Assembly (NCBI GenBank): GCA_010015805.1
Contig: ML978121.1
Coordinates: 2,108,001 to 2,172,000 of the forward strand
From: Rhizodiscina lignyota
Lineage: Eukaryota; Ascomycota; Dothideomycetes; Aulographales; Rhizodiscinaceae
DNA length: 64,000 nucleotides
Direction of reading: 5' to 3'
A program made the translations under genes and the position numbers. Positions 21,069-32,365 of the stretch are shown here, piece after piece (within the stretch, counting starts at the first letter, position 1; the number at the start of each line of letters is the position of its first letter). The notes below the pieces were generated by a model. That model was not told where the DNA came from and did not search any database. It worked only from the letters and a program-made list of their open reading frames with translations.

Positions 21069-23096
21069 ATGCCGTCTCTGGTGAATCCATTCTCCAAAGA
21101 CTCCAACACGAACAGCACGACCCTCGATGCTTATGACGAGAAGAAGACGATTCGTCGATCCTCTGTGGGCAAAGCTGGCAGCCGTTTGACATCCTTCTTC
21201 TCCACATCGCCAAAGAATCGATCAAGCGACGCTTCTCTACATTCGACAGCATCTCAACAAACTCCCTTTTCTGCTTCCAATCAAATCAACTCTGCCACTC
21301 TTTCTCTTCCAACGATAAGCCTCTCGACAGCCACGGGCGAAAAATCGAAAACGGAAGGGCCTCTCACACTGTTCCAACCTCCCTCACCCGTCGAGGTACG
21401 CCGGGTACAACGACAACATGCGCAGTTCGGCCCATTAGGCTCGAAAAACCACCTTTACTCCAGCCGGTTCGAAGGCGGCGAGTTCCCTGATCCGATTGAA
21501 GATGAACCTCCGTACTTCTTCCTCCTCACAACATACGTCAGCTACCTCATCCTCATTATATTCGGTCATGTGCGAGACTTTTTCGGCAAGAGATTCCGCG
21601 AGGAGCGTTATAGGCATCTTAAAGCCCAAAACGGCTATGCACCGCTTAACAGCGACTTCGACAACTTCTATGTGCGCAGATTGAAAGGTCGTATAAATGA
21701 CTGTTTCTCACGGCCAATCACTGGTGTTCCTGGACGTTTCATCACTCTGCTAGATCGTCGCAGAGGCGAATCCGACTTTAAGTTTCAATTCACGGGCACA
21801 ACCACCGAAACATTGAACATGAGCTCATACAACTACCTGGGATTTGCGCAATCAGAAGGGCCGTGTGCTGAGGCTGTAGAGGCTTGCATACGGAAAAATG
21901 GCTTCAGCACAAGCAGCACTAGGTCAGAATCGGGAAATACAGATCTGCATCTCGAGACCGAGGAGCTCATTGCCAAATTCGTTCGCAAGCCAGCTGCCAT
22001 GGTTTTCTCCATGGGCTTTGTTACGAATGCTTCGTCATTCCCGGCCCTTGTCGGAAGAGGATGTCTCATTATCTCCGACGAGCTCAACCATTCTTCGATC
22101 CGTTTTGGCGCGCGTCTGTCCGGCGCAATGATTGAGATGTTCAAACACAATGACATGAACGACTTAGAACGCTTACTGCGGCGTGTCATTTCTCAGGGCC
22201 AACCACGTACGCACCGCCCTTGGAAAAAGATCCTTGTCGCTGTCGAAGGTCTTTATTCTATGGAGGGCACAATGTGCAACTTACCTGGGCTTGTCAGGCT
22301 CCGGAACAAGTACAAGTTCAATCTTTTTGTGGACGAGGCTCACTCAATTGGTGCTCTTGGACCGCAGGGCCGTGGCGTCTGTGATTATTTTGGCATAGAT
22401 ACCTCTGAGGTCGACATCCTGATGGGAACACTCACCAAGTCCTTCGGAGCCAATGGCGGTTATATCGCAGCCGAAAAACACATCGTCGACAAACTAAAGG
22501 CCACGAATGCTGCAACAATGTTCGGTGAAGCGCCTACGCCACCAGTTCTCACGCAAATTTGCAGTGCACTTCGAATTATCATTGGCGACGTCGCACCCGG
22601 ACATGGTGAAGAGCGGTTACAGAGACTGGCTTTCAATTCTCGGTATCTTCGGTTAGGACTCAAGCGCCTGGGTTTTATTATCTACGGCCATGACGATTCG
22701 CCAATCATTCCTCTTTTGCTCTACAACCCCGGAAAGATGCCTGCATTTTCACATGAGATGCTCCGACGCAAGATTTCGGTCGTTGTTGTTGGTTACCCGG
22801 CCACACCACTTGCTTCTTCCCGAGCACGTTTCTGTGTGTCGGCGGCGCATACCAAAGACGATCTGGACCGTATGCTGGCGGCATGCGACCAGATCGGCGA
22901 GGTGCTGCAGTTGAAATTTTCAAGCGGCATCGCGGGAGGAGCCGAGCCCATCCCTGAAGGTCTTACCAATGCCGAAGAGGCCAGCATTGCTCAGCAGCTT
23001 GAAAACGGGGCGAGTGTTACAATCAAGCCTCCTCGATGGCGACTTGAAGAAGTTCTGAAACGAACCGTCGATGATGTCAAGGACCCATTACGTTAA
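21069..23096 (+). CDS. LCB2: serine palmitoyltransferase subunit 2
   Basis: One intronless frame of 675 residues. With LCB1 it condenses serine and palmitoyl-CoA to 3-ketosphinganine in the ER membrane, the first step of sphingolipid synthesis. It belongs to the PLP-dependent alpha-oxoamine synthase family. The PLP-binding lysine is K457 in GTLTKSFGA; upstream are the NMSSYNYLGFA start of the catalytic fold, VVEGLYSMEG-type strand (here VAVEGLYSMEG) and FVDEAHSIGALG. One membrane helix lies at about 149-168 (YFFLLTTYVSYLILI). The N-terminal 110 residues are Ser/Thr-rich and longer than in yeast, as is usual in filamentous fungi. The lysine is intact, so this is the catalytic subunit and not LCB1. 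Confidence 0.96.
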   Translation: MPSLVNPFSKDSNTNSTTLDAYDEKKTIRRSSVGKAGSRLTSFFSTSPKNRSSDASLHSTASQQTPFSASNQINSATLSLPTISLSTATGEKSKTEGPLTLFQPPSPVEVRRVQRQHAQFGPLGSKNHLYSSRFEGGEFPDPIEDEPPYFFLLTTYVSYLILIIFGHVRDFFGKRFREERYRHLKAQNGYAPLNSDFDNFYVRRLKGRINDCFSRPITGVPGRFITLLDRRRGESDFKFQFTGTTTETLNMSSYNYLGFAQSEGPCAEAVEACIRKNGFSTSSTRSESGNTDLHLETEELIAKFVRKPAAMVFSMGFVTNASSFPALVGRGCLIISDELNHSSIRFGARLSGAMIEMFKHNDMNDLERLLRRVISQGQPRTHRPWKKILVAVEGLYSMEGTMCNLPGLVRLRNKYKFNLFVDEAHSIGALGPQGRGVCDYFGIDTSEVDILMGTLTKSFGANGGYIAAEKHIVDKLKATNAATMFGEAPTPPVLTQICSALRIIIGDVAPGHGEERLQRLAFNSRYLRLGLKRLGFIIYGHDDSPIIPLLLYNPGKMPAFSHEMLRRKISVVVVGYPATPLASSRARFCVSAAHTKDDLDRMLAACDQIGEVLQLKFSSGIAGGAEPIPEGLTNAEEASIAQQLENGASVTIKPPRWRLEEVLKRTVDDVKDPLR

Positions 23097-25540
23097 ACAG
23101 AACCGAGCATTTTTCTTTCATGCATTCGCTTGATACCCTTTCTGCCTTTTGCGGCATATCTGCTTTCGAGGCCATCTGTCATTCGTTCTGAGCAGAATTG
23201 TGTCATTCTATCTCGGCGAACCCTTTCACCGGTCCAGTATGCAGGAGAGCGACGGCCAGTTCTGCAGCCCTCAATGCGTATCACAGCATCTTGCAGCGTC
23301 GTCCCAAATTACGCGTACCAGAACTTACCGGTCTCCCGGCGTTGCGGTACTTCCACAAAGTCACTGTTCAAATATTGCTTTCACACAAGGCGCAAAGTCT
23401 CTCGGGCAATTTGCCTAGAAGCGGGATTTTTCACTTCTACCTGCGCGCATCGCTGCAGCATTGAGTGCGCGGGATGCATGACAGATTAATTACTAATGTC
23501 TTCAATTGTTAGACCATCTTGTAAATAGAGTCATTCGCGCAGGCAGTCGCGCGACCCTGAGCAAAATAGTTGTCCTATGAAGCGGCGAACGTGCCGCGTT
23601 ACTTTGTTGTCGTTCCTCAAACACTTTTTCCTTCTCCTTTGCGATCATCGTGTTGCCACACCCTCTTCCGATTCCTTCACGATGCCATGAGAAGTTGGCT
23701 TGAAGACGTGAAGCTGGATGCCTGGACCCGAGTGTACGGATCAGAAACCGGTGAGACGTTAAGGCAATGACTAGTTGATCATCATCTTCCAACGAATTGG
23801 GCCTCGTGGTCGCCCTGCAAGGGTCTTGCATATATCAAACAGGGCTGACAATGATTTGAATCCTGAGAGGGCGAAATGCTCAAGGCCTTGGGGCAACTCG
23901 GGGCGTGGGTGATCGTCTGATCATACGTGAGGGGAGCGAAAGGCTGAACGTGGAAAGGTTCCTTGTCCCGTTGCCTTAAACTCGTGACAGCTCCCACTAC
24001 TATTCGTCAATTGCTTGCTCGTGGTCTTAATACCTGGAAGTGCGCGATAAGCTTACAACTATGACTTTGAGCTACTCTGTCCAGCTGACCATTGGTCCCT
24101 GTTCTGGAGACTCCGACCACTGCCGTGGACTGTTTTGTGCTTGTGCCACGCAGAGCCTCATTCTATGTTGCGTGTCATACCTCTCTATACCTGTTACTCG
24201 GTCCAAATGCGGTTGGCGGAAGTGTCAATCTTCACCGCCGGCAGACGCCGCTGCAATGACAATAAGGCACATCTGCTCATTGAACACTCTATGTTACTCA
24301 GACCGGGCGTAGTATGAAGCAGGGCAAAGAAAAAGAGATTCGAATTGCTTGGGAAAGAGGGTGTGCTAAGAATTCGTATTGACTATCCTAGCGCCGACTA
24401 AAAGGATCGACTACCTTACGCCCCGTACTCGAGACTCTCTCCCGCATACCAACTTCAGGAATCAGTACGCCCTCCTGTCGATAAAGTTGCGGAACGGGAG
24501 AGGGCCGAACCGCATGTCTCAGCAATCCGGTGAGGAGGGGGTTGACGGGGCGTCGAAAGTGGTGTGGACGGGCAAAGGCTCGCGTGGGGACGAGAACTCG
24601 ACGAACACCGATCACTCTCCGACGTCACACCTCTCCTTATTTCAACTACATATTGTTCTGCGTCCGACTTTGATATCTCATCTCCAATTGCCGTCGACGA
24701 CGCTTGAGAGGACCTATCGACTTGATTCCGGCGACTAGCGATTAGCGGCGCGAGAGAGTGGCCAGAGCAGTCCGCTTCGCTATCCTCTCAGAACGACTGC
24801 GGGGCAAAGCTCCAATCGCGAAGGAACCGACTACATCCCTATCTGCATGAAGCAGCCAATTCCCTTCATACTCACCGGTCAAGGTAAGGCAACTGGATTT
24901 CCAACATGACGGATTCCTTGATCTTTCGCCCGATCAAAGTGGGGTTGCGCCATTGTCGCCTCTATTCGTCGAATCCGAGCAATGGCGTCGTGATGTTCGC
25001 CTTGACGCGATAGAGCGAGCTGGGGACGCTGCCACCTCATCGTCTTACTGCTTCCAGCCTTTGCCGCACCAATTGCATACCTCAGGCAGAACCTTGGTAG
25101 CTTCTGCGCTTACCCTTTCGAGGTGTATAGCAGATACCGCCACGCATTTGCATATGCTTTCGAAGATTCTCACGGAAGACAGGATAGTTGTACTACAGGA
25201 AGCCGATATGGAGGGCACTCAAGAGTATCTAGAGCCTCATGGCCTGTGTATATCAGCCCTTTCCCCGCTCAGCAAGAATCCTTTGCCTCGCGGGTTGCCA
25301 TTTCTTCTAGGATCAGCCTTCTTCTAAATATCTCGCCCCTTCCGCCCCGTTTCATTTCAAGGGCTTGGAAGAAACATTGCAGCCACCTGTTTCAGTGTCT
25401 TACCATTATATTCTGCCCCAAAAGAAAAGTTCTAGTCTGCTTCTTTTATTGTCCAGCTTAACCTTGCTCTCGTTGGGCAATTTCTCAATCCCTCAAAAAG
25501 ATCACGAGGAAGCAATTTTGCCCCATCATTGATTGTGGAA
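23097..25540. other. 2.4-kb gene-poor spacer
   Basis: No supported gene in either strand. Short open frames (for example 24379-24738 and 24953-25327) have unlike codon use and no motif. A donor-like site (AAG followed by GTAAGGCAAC) at about 24880 and a long T/C-rich stretch before 25541 leave room for a 5' non-coding exon and intron of the following gene. No tRNA or repeat was found. Confidence 0.45.
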
Positions 25541-27265
25541 ATGGCTGGTGCGCAGAATATGCCTCCTCCGCCTGGGGGCCCACCGCCACCTCCTCCGCAT
25601 GCTCTACCAATGCATGCGGGAGGCCCTGGTCCGATGCCGGGCCAACAGCAACATGGGCCTCAGGGAAACATGCAGCATGCCGGTGGGATGCATGGAGGAG
25701 CGCAGTTTGGTGGAGGAAACAAGGACAACCAAAGGGAAAAGACTCCAATTGAGATCTACAGGTTCTTCAAAATCCGGAAACCAACTGCCAGAGAAGTTGG
25801 GGGCAGAGTGAGGCCCTCGTGGAATATGGCGACTTGTGAAGAGGTCCACTCCATGTCATCCACCCAGATCAAAGAGGAAGTCCAAAAGCTTCGTGGGAAA
25901 ACTCCCCGGTCTGCAGTCGATGAATACAACTCACTTGAGAGTATAAACATGCAAGGGAATGTGGACAAACTTCTCAAGGGACAACGCACCGAGGAGCCTG
26001 ATCCAAAGTTCGAGTGGCACATCGCCGCGATTGAGAAGGTGGAGCGTCAACTGCCGCAGTATAACCGCGGAATGAAGGCACAGACCGAAATTGGTTTGCT
26101 CCGCATCTATATCAAAAGGGCACTCAAGGCCGAGTACGTCACCAACGCCAATAAGCCTGACAACAAATCTAGCGGTATTGGACAAGCCAACCTAGGTGGT
26201 GCGGCTGGAGGTCCACGCCCAGGCCCAGGGAACCAATTCGCTTCCAATGGGCTCCCGGGGGGCCCTGGCGGCTTCCAGCCTGGTCCACCTGGAGGTCCAC
26301 CCATTATCAATGGGGTGCCCGGCCAAGGCATCAACCCTCCTCCAGTAACCGTCACTGTAAATCAGGCCGGCAGGAACAACAAGAATAAGGGAAAAGACAA
26401 GAGGAATGGCAGAGGAAGGAGGAGATCAAGGAGTGGAGACAACTCACCAAGCGAGTCGGAAAGCGAGTCTGATTCTGATCGATCGAGCAATTCAAACACC
26501 AGGCGACACCGCAAAGATGACGAAATTGAAAAAATCAGAGATGCTTTCGATGACATCGGCGAAAGATTGCAGAATTTGGGAAAGAGGAACAATCGACGTC
26601 GTGGCTCGTCGCCCTCAGATTTCCGTCGGCCTCCCATGGGTGCCAACAGACATCCCAGCCATGACCGTGAACGTCCACGCCGCCCTGAGTGGGTGCGCAG
26701 AAAGGGACAGTCCAGTCCTCAAAAGTACAAGGTGAAAGAAAAGGTCCGGTACGACTGGGATGAGTCCGATACCGCGGTGAATGGAAATTCAACATCATAT
26801 GTGTCTGACTGGATCGGGGGCCAAAGCACTTTCTCTCGCCCGCCTTCAGATTCGACTAACTTTACACCACCACCCTCTCCACCTCTTCATCACCGTCGTT
26901 CCCCAGAGTTCAACGCTCCTCCTTGGAGGTATCGTGAACATCGGAAGCCGCCACGCAACAATTACCCCTCACCACCAAGGTCGCCGGGACATATGGATGA
27001 CCAGTACTACAATGGTGGCATGCGTCACAACGACTATCCGAGAAGACCTTCCAACATGGAACGTCGACAGACGTATCCGCAGTATGCAGAGGATTTTAGC
27101 GACCATTATCAAAACCCCCATTACGATGGAGGGAGACGTAACACTTTTGGTGCGCATGAGCACATGAGGTCGAATAATCGGCCGGAGAGGTTCAGAAACA
27201 GAGACACGTATAGGAACAACGGCAACAGGTATCGAAACGATCGTAACTACCCAGGATGGGATTGA
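25541..27265 (+). CDS. Pro/Gly/Arg-rich low-complexity protein
   Basis: One intronless frame of 574 residues from the first ATG (MAGAQNM, then PPPPGGPPPPPP). After the Pro/Gly/Met-rich start, residues of about 70-205 form a compact, helix-prone region (IEIYRFFKIRKP, EEVQKLRGK, LLRIYIKRAL) that is the likely conserved part. Then comes a Gly/Pro stretch, a basic stretch (KGKDKRNGRGRRRSRS), an acidic Ser run (SESESESDSD) and a long Arg/Asn/Tyr/Pro-rich tail. The composition suits a disordered nuclear or RNA-associated protein. No known domain was recognised. Confidence 0.8.
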   Translation: MAGAQNMPPPPGGPPPPPPHALPMHAGGPGPMPGQQQHGPQGNMQHAGGMHGGAQFGGGNKDNQREKTPIEIYRFFKIRKPTAREVGGRVRPSWNMATCEEVHSMSSTQIKEEVQKLRGKTPRSAVDEYNSLESINMQGNVDKLLKGQRTEEPDPKFEWHIAAIEKVERQLPQYNRGMKAQTEIGLLRIYIKRALKAEYVTNANKPDNKSSGIGQANLGGAAGGPRPGPGNQFASNGLPGGPGGFQPGPPGGPPIINGVPGQGINPPPVTVTVNQAGRNNKNKGKDKRNGRGRRRSRSGDNSPSESESESDSDRSSNSNTRRHRKDDEIEKIRDAFDDIGERLQNLGKRNNRRRGSSPSDFRRPPMGANRHPSHDRERPRRPEWVRRKGQSSPQKYKVKEKVRYDWDESDTAVNGNSTSYVSDWIGGQSTFSRPPSDSTNFTPPPSPPLHHRRSPEFNAPPWRYREHRKPPRNNYPSPPRSPGHMDDQYYNGGMRHNDYPRRPSNMERRQTYPQYAEDFSDHYQNPHYDGGRRNTFGAHEHMRSNNRPERFRNRDTYRNNGNRYRNDRNYPGWD

Positions 27266-27991
27266 TAGATGATATTTCATGCACTCATTCTGCTTCCTCC
27301 TGTAATATCTCTTGTGTTGTGTAACATGTAGGGACTCTGTATTCAGGCGAAATGGCTGCAGCTTTCATCCTTCGCTTCAATAACGGCCTCAATCTTACGG
27401 TTGGACGTTGTGTATTTATCCGCAAAATTAGTTATTTCCTATGTAGCAAGTATCGCAAAAAGTAATATTCAAAAAGTATTCTCTAGTTCGGATTGTAATA
27501 TTCGTACATAATTAAAGACATCATATAAATCCGATAGTCTTTTTGAGGATGCCTTTGAGGGTCTATGTAATATTTCATGCTTCCAGATATCCAAGGTACC
27601 TCCGTGGATGAGCTCTTCGAACTACCGGCGCCTCGTACTGCGTTGGAAGTCCAATCTTCCCCGCACCGCCACGCAAACCGGCGGATAGCCCATCGGCATA
27701 TACATTTATAAAGAGCCGGACCAACGATAGCTCAACGCAATGCGGTGATGTTAGCGAACGGGGCCGTCCCGCGAGTTTCAGCTGCGGAGAAAGGCGATTT
27801 GTGGCTTGCATATGTACGTACTCCGATACCACAAAAAGTACAAGGAGACTTCTCTCTGCATCATCCCTACAATTCTAACGAAATACAATCCAGAAAAGAG
27901 TGAGAATACAATTCGGACCGAGCCGACTGGGGAAGTCAGTCCTCTTGAGCGAATCTGCCCTACAAGCGAGTGATTCGTCAAGTTCGGAGCA
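27266..27991. other. intergenic, partly AT-rich
   Basis: About 27420-27550 is clearly AT-rich and probably holds the 3' end signals of the previous gene. No gene seen. Confidence 0.5.
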
Positions 27992-29254
27992 ATGATGAGT
28001 TCCGAAGCTCACAGGGGACGAGCTATTGTTTCGAGGGGCCCAAACAAAGAGGGACAATGGGCAATTGAAGACGTCACGTTGCGTCCGATCAAGGACAATG
28101 AACTGGTCGTTCAAATGGTTGCGAGCGGAATTTGTAAGCTTCAAGCCCGGAAAGCAGCTGCAGTGACTAGATATTGACACCAAAGATAGGTCACACTGAC
28201 TTCTACTTTGGCGATGCAGAGCCTGCCGAGCCTTATATGTTCTATCCGCGTGTATTAGGTCATGAAGGTAGGCCCACTCATTCCTGAACATCTCCAGTTC
28301 GGACTTGCTGACGTGGATCCGCCAGGATCTGGACGTGTCGTCGAAGTCGGCAGCAAAGTCACCGTTGCGAAACCCGGAGATCCTGTTCTCCTGTCCTTCG
28401 ATAGCTGTCAGAACTGCCAGCTATGCAGGGACCAGTTCCCGTCGTACTGTACGGCCTTCAACTCTATCAACTTCAGGGGCAATGAATGCTTCTCGAGCGA
28501 TGGGAAAGATCAAATCTTTGGATCCTTCTTTGGTCAGTCGAGCTTCGCTTCCCTGTCCGTTGTGTCGGAGAAGAGCGTCGTCAATGCGAAGGACTTGATC
28601 AGGAGCGACGATGAGCTGAAGCTGTTTGCGCCACTGGGATGTGGCATCCAGACAGGTAGCGGCACGATCTGGAATGCGTCCGATTCTGGCCCGAACGATG
28701 AAGTAGCAGTCATTGGACTCGGTGGTGTAGGGTTGAGCGCCGTTATGGCAGCCAAGATTAAGGGAGTGAAGTCGATTATCGCCATCGACAGGGTGCCTGA
28801 GCGAATACAGCTAGCAAAGGAGCTAGGAGCCACACATGGCATCGACACCTTTGGCATACGACACATGAAAGACATCATCGGAGAGGTGCAGTCTTGCACT
28901 GATGAAAACCTGGGGCCTACCATAACGATTGATACTACCGGCATCCCATCTCTTGTAGAGACGGCGATTGATTTTACGCGCACGAAAGGTAAGATCTTTC
29001 AAGTTGGAACTGGTGGCATGCAGGAGGTGAAGATTACAATGCAACCATTCATGGCCAGTGGCAAGAGCTACATCGGGGCCATTGAGGGAAATGCAACGCC
29101 GTCGAAGTACGTGCCGCAGATGATCCAGTGGTATCGAGAAGGCAAGTTCCCGCTCGAGAAGTTCGTCAAGTTCTACAAGGCGGAAGATTTCAAGAAGGGG
29201 ATCGAGGATATGCATCATGCGGCGGATGCTGTAAAACCTGTGATTGTCTGGTAA
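27992..29254 (+). CDS. zinc-dependent alcohol dehydrogenase (MDR family)
   Basis: Three exons: 27992-28133, 28190-28267 and 28326-29254 (introns of 56 and 58 bases), giving 382 residues. Medium-chain NAD(P)-dependent oxidoreductase of alcohols/aldehydes. Catalytic zinc ligands: C48 in SGICHTD and H72-E73 in LGHEG. The structural zinc loop has C101, C104, C107 and C115. The Rossmann motif is GLGGVGLSAVMAAK, followed by the acidic IAIDR, which favours NAD. A loop after the structural zinc (NSINFRGNECFSSDG) is like that of the aryl-alcohol dehydrogenase group, so an aromatic alcohol is a reasonable but unproved substrate. No signal peptide, so cytosolic. Confidence 0.92.
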
Positions 29255-29746
29255 TGCGCTGCTTCAGGCGGAACCAGATCGTATTCTATACCAGAGCAAA
29301 GAGCAACTGGAACACAGTGCGTGTTACCAGCTTGGGCGTTTGCAGTCGAGTCATCATTGGGTGTGACCATTCAAGATGTTTGGTTAATGGTTTAAGTGCG
29401 GAGCTGAGGTTTCCACGTGAAGTTATCCATACTGGTCACTGTGGGCATGAAAACCACAAAAGACATGTGGATAGGCAATACTCGCAGTGTGGAGAGGTTT
29501 TGATTGTTGTCGTGTTCCCCTCCATTTGATGTGTTCGCGTGCTCTTGCAATCTCAGTCGCGTCATCGCGCCTTCCTCCAGACAACATAAAGGTTTTAAAC
29601 GTTTCTTCACCACAACCTCTTCTCGCCCTCGTCTTCATGGAGCTTTTGCGCCGCAAAAACATCTAACTATTCACTCGCTATTCATCCGAGGACTTGAACT
29701 CTTGCAATCGCTCTTTCTGCTGCCCGCAAAACGCGTCAAACACGCT
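29255..29746. other. intergenic, no gene seen
   Basis: 3' flank of the dehydrogenase and a T/C-rich leader of the next gene. Confidence 0.5.
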
Positions 29747-31217
29747 ATGATTGCTTCTACTACGGTCGAAAAGCTGACTCCACGCAAACGGCCACCAATC
29801 ACGCCCTTTCGAACCCTTCTACACCATGAAGAACCTTTCTGCTCCTGTGTTACCTGTAGAAAGTTCGAGTGGCGCAGTAAGGAACCCCTTGATATTTGTT
29901 TTGCAATTACTGATCGATGGGCTCCTCCAGACACACTCCAGTAAAAAACCACAGTCGCCACAACAAGCAATGCGGAGGGTCGTTACGAGGCCAAATTGTA
30001 CCCACATAGTCATGATGCGCGCGTATGGAACTCTCGCGTGCCACATTTGTGGACGAGTTCCAGATTTTGGTTGGCTTTACGTCTGCCAACAAGACCAGCA
30101 AGCGGTACAGACACCTCATCCAAACGATAGCGACGCGAGCTCATCAGGCGGTCTCTACTCGATAAAGGAAGACTTGCAGCTGACCGACCTAAGGAAGGCG
30201 ACTGATTGTCCAATTGTCTTCGAAATGGTCGCCCTTGGTTTCAGCAGGTCCGTGGTGGAGAATGCAAGGAACGGTCTGTACACGGCGGAACAACTTCAGA
30301 TTCTCGTTACACAGAAGAAACGGATGTGGGAGACTCTTCATGCTCAGGAGGCGATGCGAAATGTGAATGATGCGCTCATGTTCGCGATGTCAGGCAATTT
30401 CAAACCCACTCCAACATCTGCATTTGCTAGAAGCATGAGCAGCCCAGGGAGACGGTCGAGTGTGCGCAAGGAGAGTCCTGCTCGATATCGACTTCGAAAT
30501 AACAGGAGTCAAGCTGCACAGTGCACCTTCCAGGTCTGCCATGGCTGCCGTCCTTATTACATTGATCGCTGCTTCACGTCCTTTGAAGCCGTCTTTGCGG
30601 CAGAAGAGGAACCCATTACCGAGACGGAGAGTCGTCTATTGCCGGTTCGTGATGTCGGTATACTGAGAAAAATCGGTCTTCGAGTTCCACGCATCAGCAT
30701 CAGCAACAGCTCGGGATTGTCAACTATAAGCACCATGCCGACTCAAAGCATTAGCAGCGAGGAATACGAGATCTACGATGAGCCAAGAGCCATCGCAGAA
30801 GACTTGTCATTTGCAGACTTGTCATCTCGGAGAAACGTCGCATCGGCAAAAGGGGGATTGAGCTCGTCAAGGACTCAACTCAAGCGTACCCTTTCCGACA
30901 TCCTGAGAGACAAGCGCCTCTCGTCATCTTCGGATCAATCGAATGTAACACTTCCGCTCGAGGGTACTGGTGCACTGAGAGACTTGGATGAATGTGCAGA
31001 GGATTTCGATATCTCGCTGTTTCGCAAGATTAATAGAGGCGATACGCTGTCGCCGCTGACTCATTCTCTTCGACGATCAACTACGAGACTGCCTCTAAGG
31101 CCGATCGCATTCGAGGACGCCAGCTTTTATGGCGAGGAAGTTGAGGTGGATGGAGGTGTCGCACTGACAGAAGAAGCGGTGGAAACCCACACTCCAGATA
31201 TCATTACTCAAGTTTGA
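29747..31217 (+). CDS. hypothetical protein with paired Cys motifs
   Basis: Best model: exon 29747-29876 (MIASTTVEKL start, ending in the CSCVTC motif), intron 29877-29967 (GTAAGG donor, 91 bases), exon 29968-31217, giving 459 residues. A simpler uninterrupted frame from 29826 exists, but it loses the C-S-C-V-T-C pair. Further pairs are CHICG, a lone C in YVCQQD, and CTFQVCHGC followed by DRC. Together they look like zinc-binding knuckles. The region around residue 130-190 is helical; the C-terminal half is Ser/Arg-rich and disordered (RTLSDILRDKRLSSSS). No family was recognised; it resembles fungus-specific proteins without known role. Confidence 0.7.
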
Positions 31218-31480
31218 AGGAACTATGACCTCCGGTTTGTCATCTTTTTCTCCAGTTGCTCTTTCCTTGAATTGCTGGCGTGGATCAAATTTTCGATTTT
31301 GTTGAAGTTCCCTTCCTGTTTTTCTCATCCAAATCATTGGTTTCTGTGATCATCAGCCGTTACGAGGAAGCTCTGGGTTTTCAAACATTTTGTTCAAATG
31401 GGGAGCACACTCTACAATTCTGCATTGGTAATCCTTAGCCTCAAACAGTTGGAGCATGTAATATACCAAAATGGAATTCA

Positions 31481-32365
31481 TCATGCTGTTTTCATCCACT
31501 TGTCTCTCAGACTCACTCCGCCAGCAATGGTGCCCAGCAGTCCGACCATCGACTCACTTATCACACCTTCCTCTAAGCTCCAATGAATTGTCATTGGCGC
31601 ATATGCAGCGTTAACGATGACTTCCTTGAGCCAGAGTGCCTCTTCTTTCCTTCTCTCTATCTTCCCCTCTTTCTCCTCTCCACCACGCTCGTGCGCTTCG
31701 CGTTTTCTCAAATGCCTCTGGCGTCCAAGACGCGCGAGATCCAGCGCAACATGTGCAGCCCAGAACCTGCTACTCCACAGCCACCATCTCGTCTGCTTAC
31801 GTTCCGTCCAGTCTAATATACCATGCTGGGCCAGATAAGCTCCGTTCTCAAGCAACTGGTATGCTGCATTTACGCCGACCTGCGTCCACGCAATAACCTT
31901 CAACGCCCTATCCTTCGGCGGCTCGAGATATGTTTTGCGGCCCCACGCGTATATCTTCAGCAGATCCCACAAGCGGACGAAAATCCTGACATCTGCAATC
32001 AAATCTGCGAGCCTCTTCGTGGAGTCTGCTGCATATGCCAATCTGGAAGCACCTTCTGGCGCCGGGATGGTCGCGACGAGCGTTTCGCCTGGGAGTAAGG
32101 TATCAGACGCGTTCTTTGCGATTGTTTCTGCAAGCGATTGGAGTCGCGAGGCGAGGAGCGCGGACAGGCGTGCGTGGACTAAGGTAAGAAAGTAGCAGAT
32201 CGTGCAGAGGGCGGTATCGACACCGGAAGGCGTGGACAGGAGACGGTTAAGACGTATGAGGAAGATGTCGCTTCGGGAAAGGAGCGTCGTGATTTGTCTG
32301 CTGGAGAGCGCCATATAGCGGGCAAATGGCGAAGGCGGTGGGGACGTCGGAGGAGCGTCCGCCAT
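31481..32365 (-). CDS. PEX11-family peroxisomal membrane protein
   Basis: One intronless frame of 294 residues. PEX11 proteins bend and elongate the peroxisomal membrane and start peroxisome division. Visible pieces: an N-terminal helix (LLSRSDIFLIRLNRLL), a segment RLADLIADVRIFVRLWDLLKIYAWG in which the WDLLKIY block is typical of the filamentous-fungus PEX11C-like branch, a tyrosine/leucine-rich amphipathic helix (QLLENGAYLAQHG), a basic cytosolic loop and a C-terminal helix (GLLGTIAGGVSLRDKW). Length matches the family. The exact paralogue (PEX11A, B or C) is not certain. It converges with the Cys-pair gene, with 263 bases between the stops. Confidence 0.83.
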   Translation of the reverse strand: MADAPPTSPPPSPFARYMALSSRQITTLLSRSDIFLIRLNRLLSTPSGVDTALCTICYFLTLVHARLSALLASRLQSLAETIAKNASDTLLPGETLVATIPAPEGASRLAYAADSTKRLADLIADVRIFVRLWDLLKIYAWGRKTYLEPPKDRALKVIAWTQVGVNAAYQLLENGAYLAQHGILDWTERKQTRWWLWSSRFWAAHVALDLARLGRQRHLRKREAHERGGEEKEGKIERRKEEALWLKEVIVNAAYAPMTIHWSLEEGVISESMVGLLGTIAGGVSLRDKWMKTA

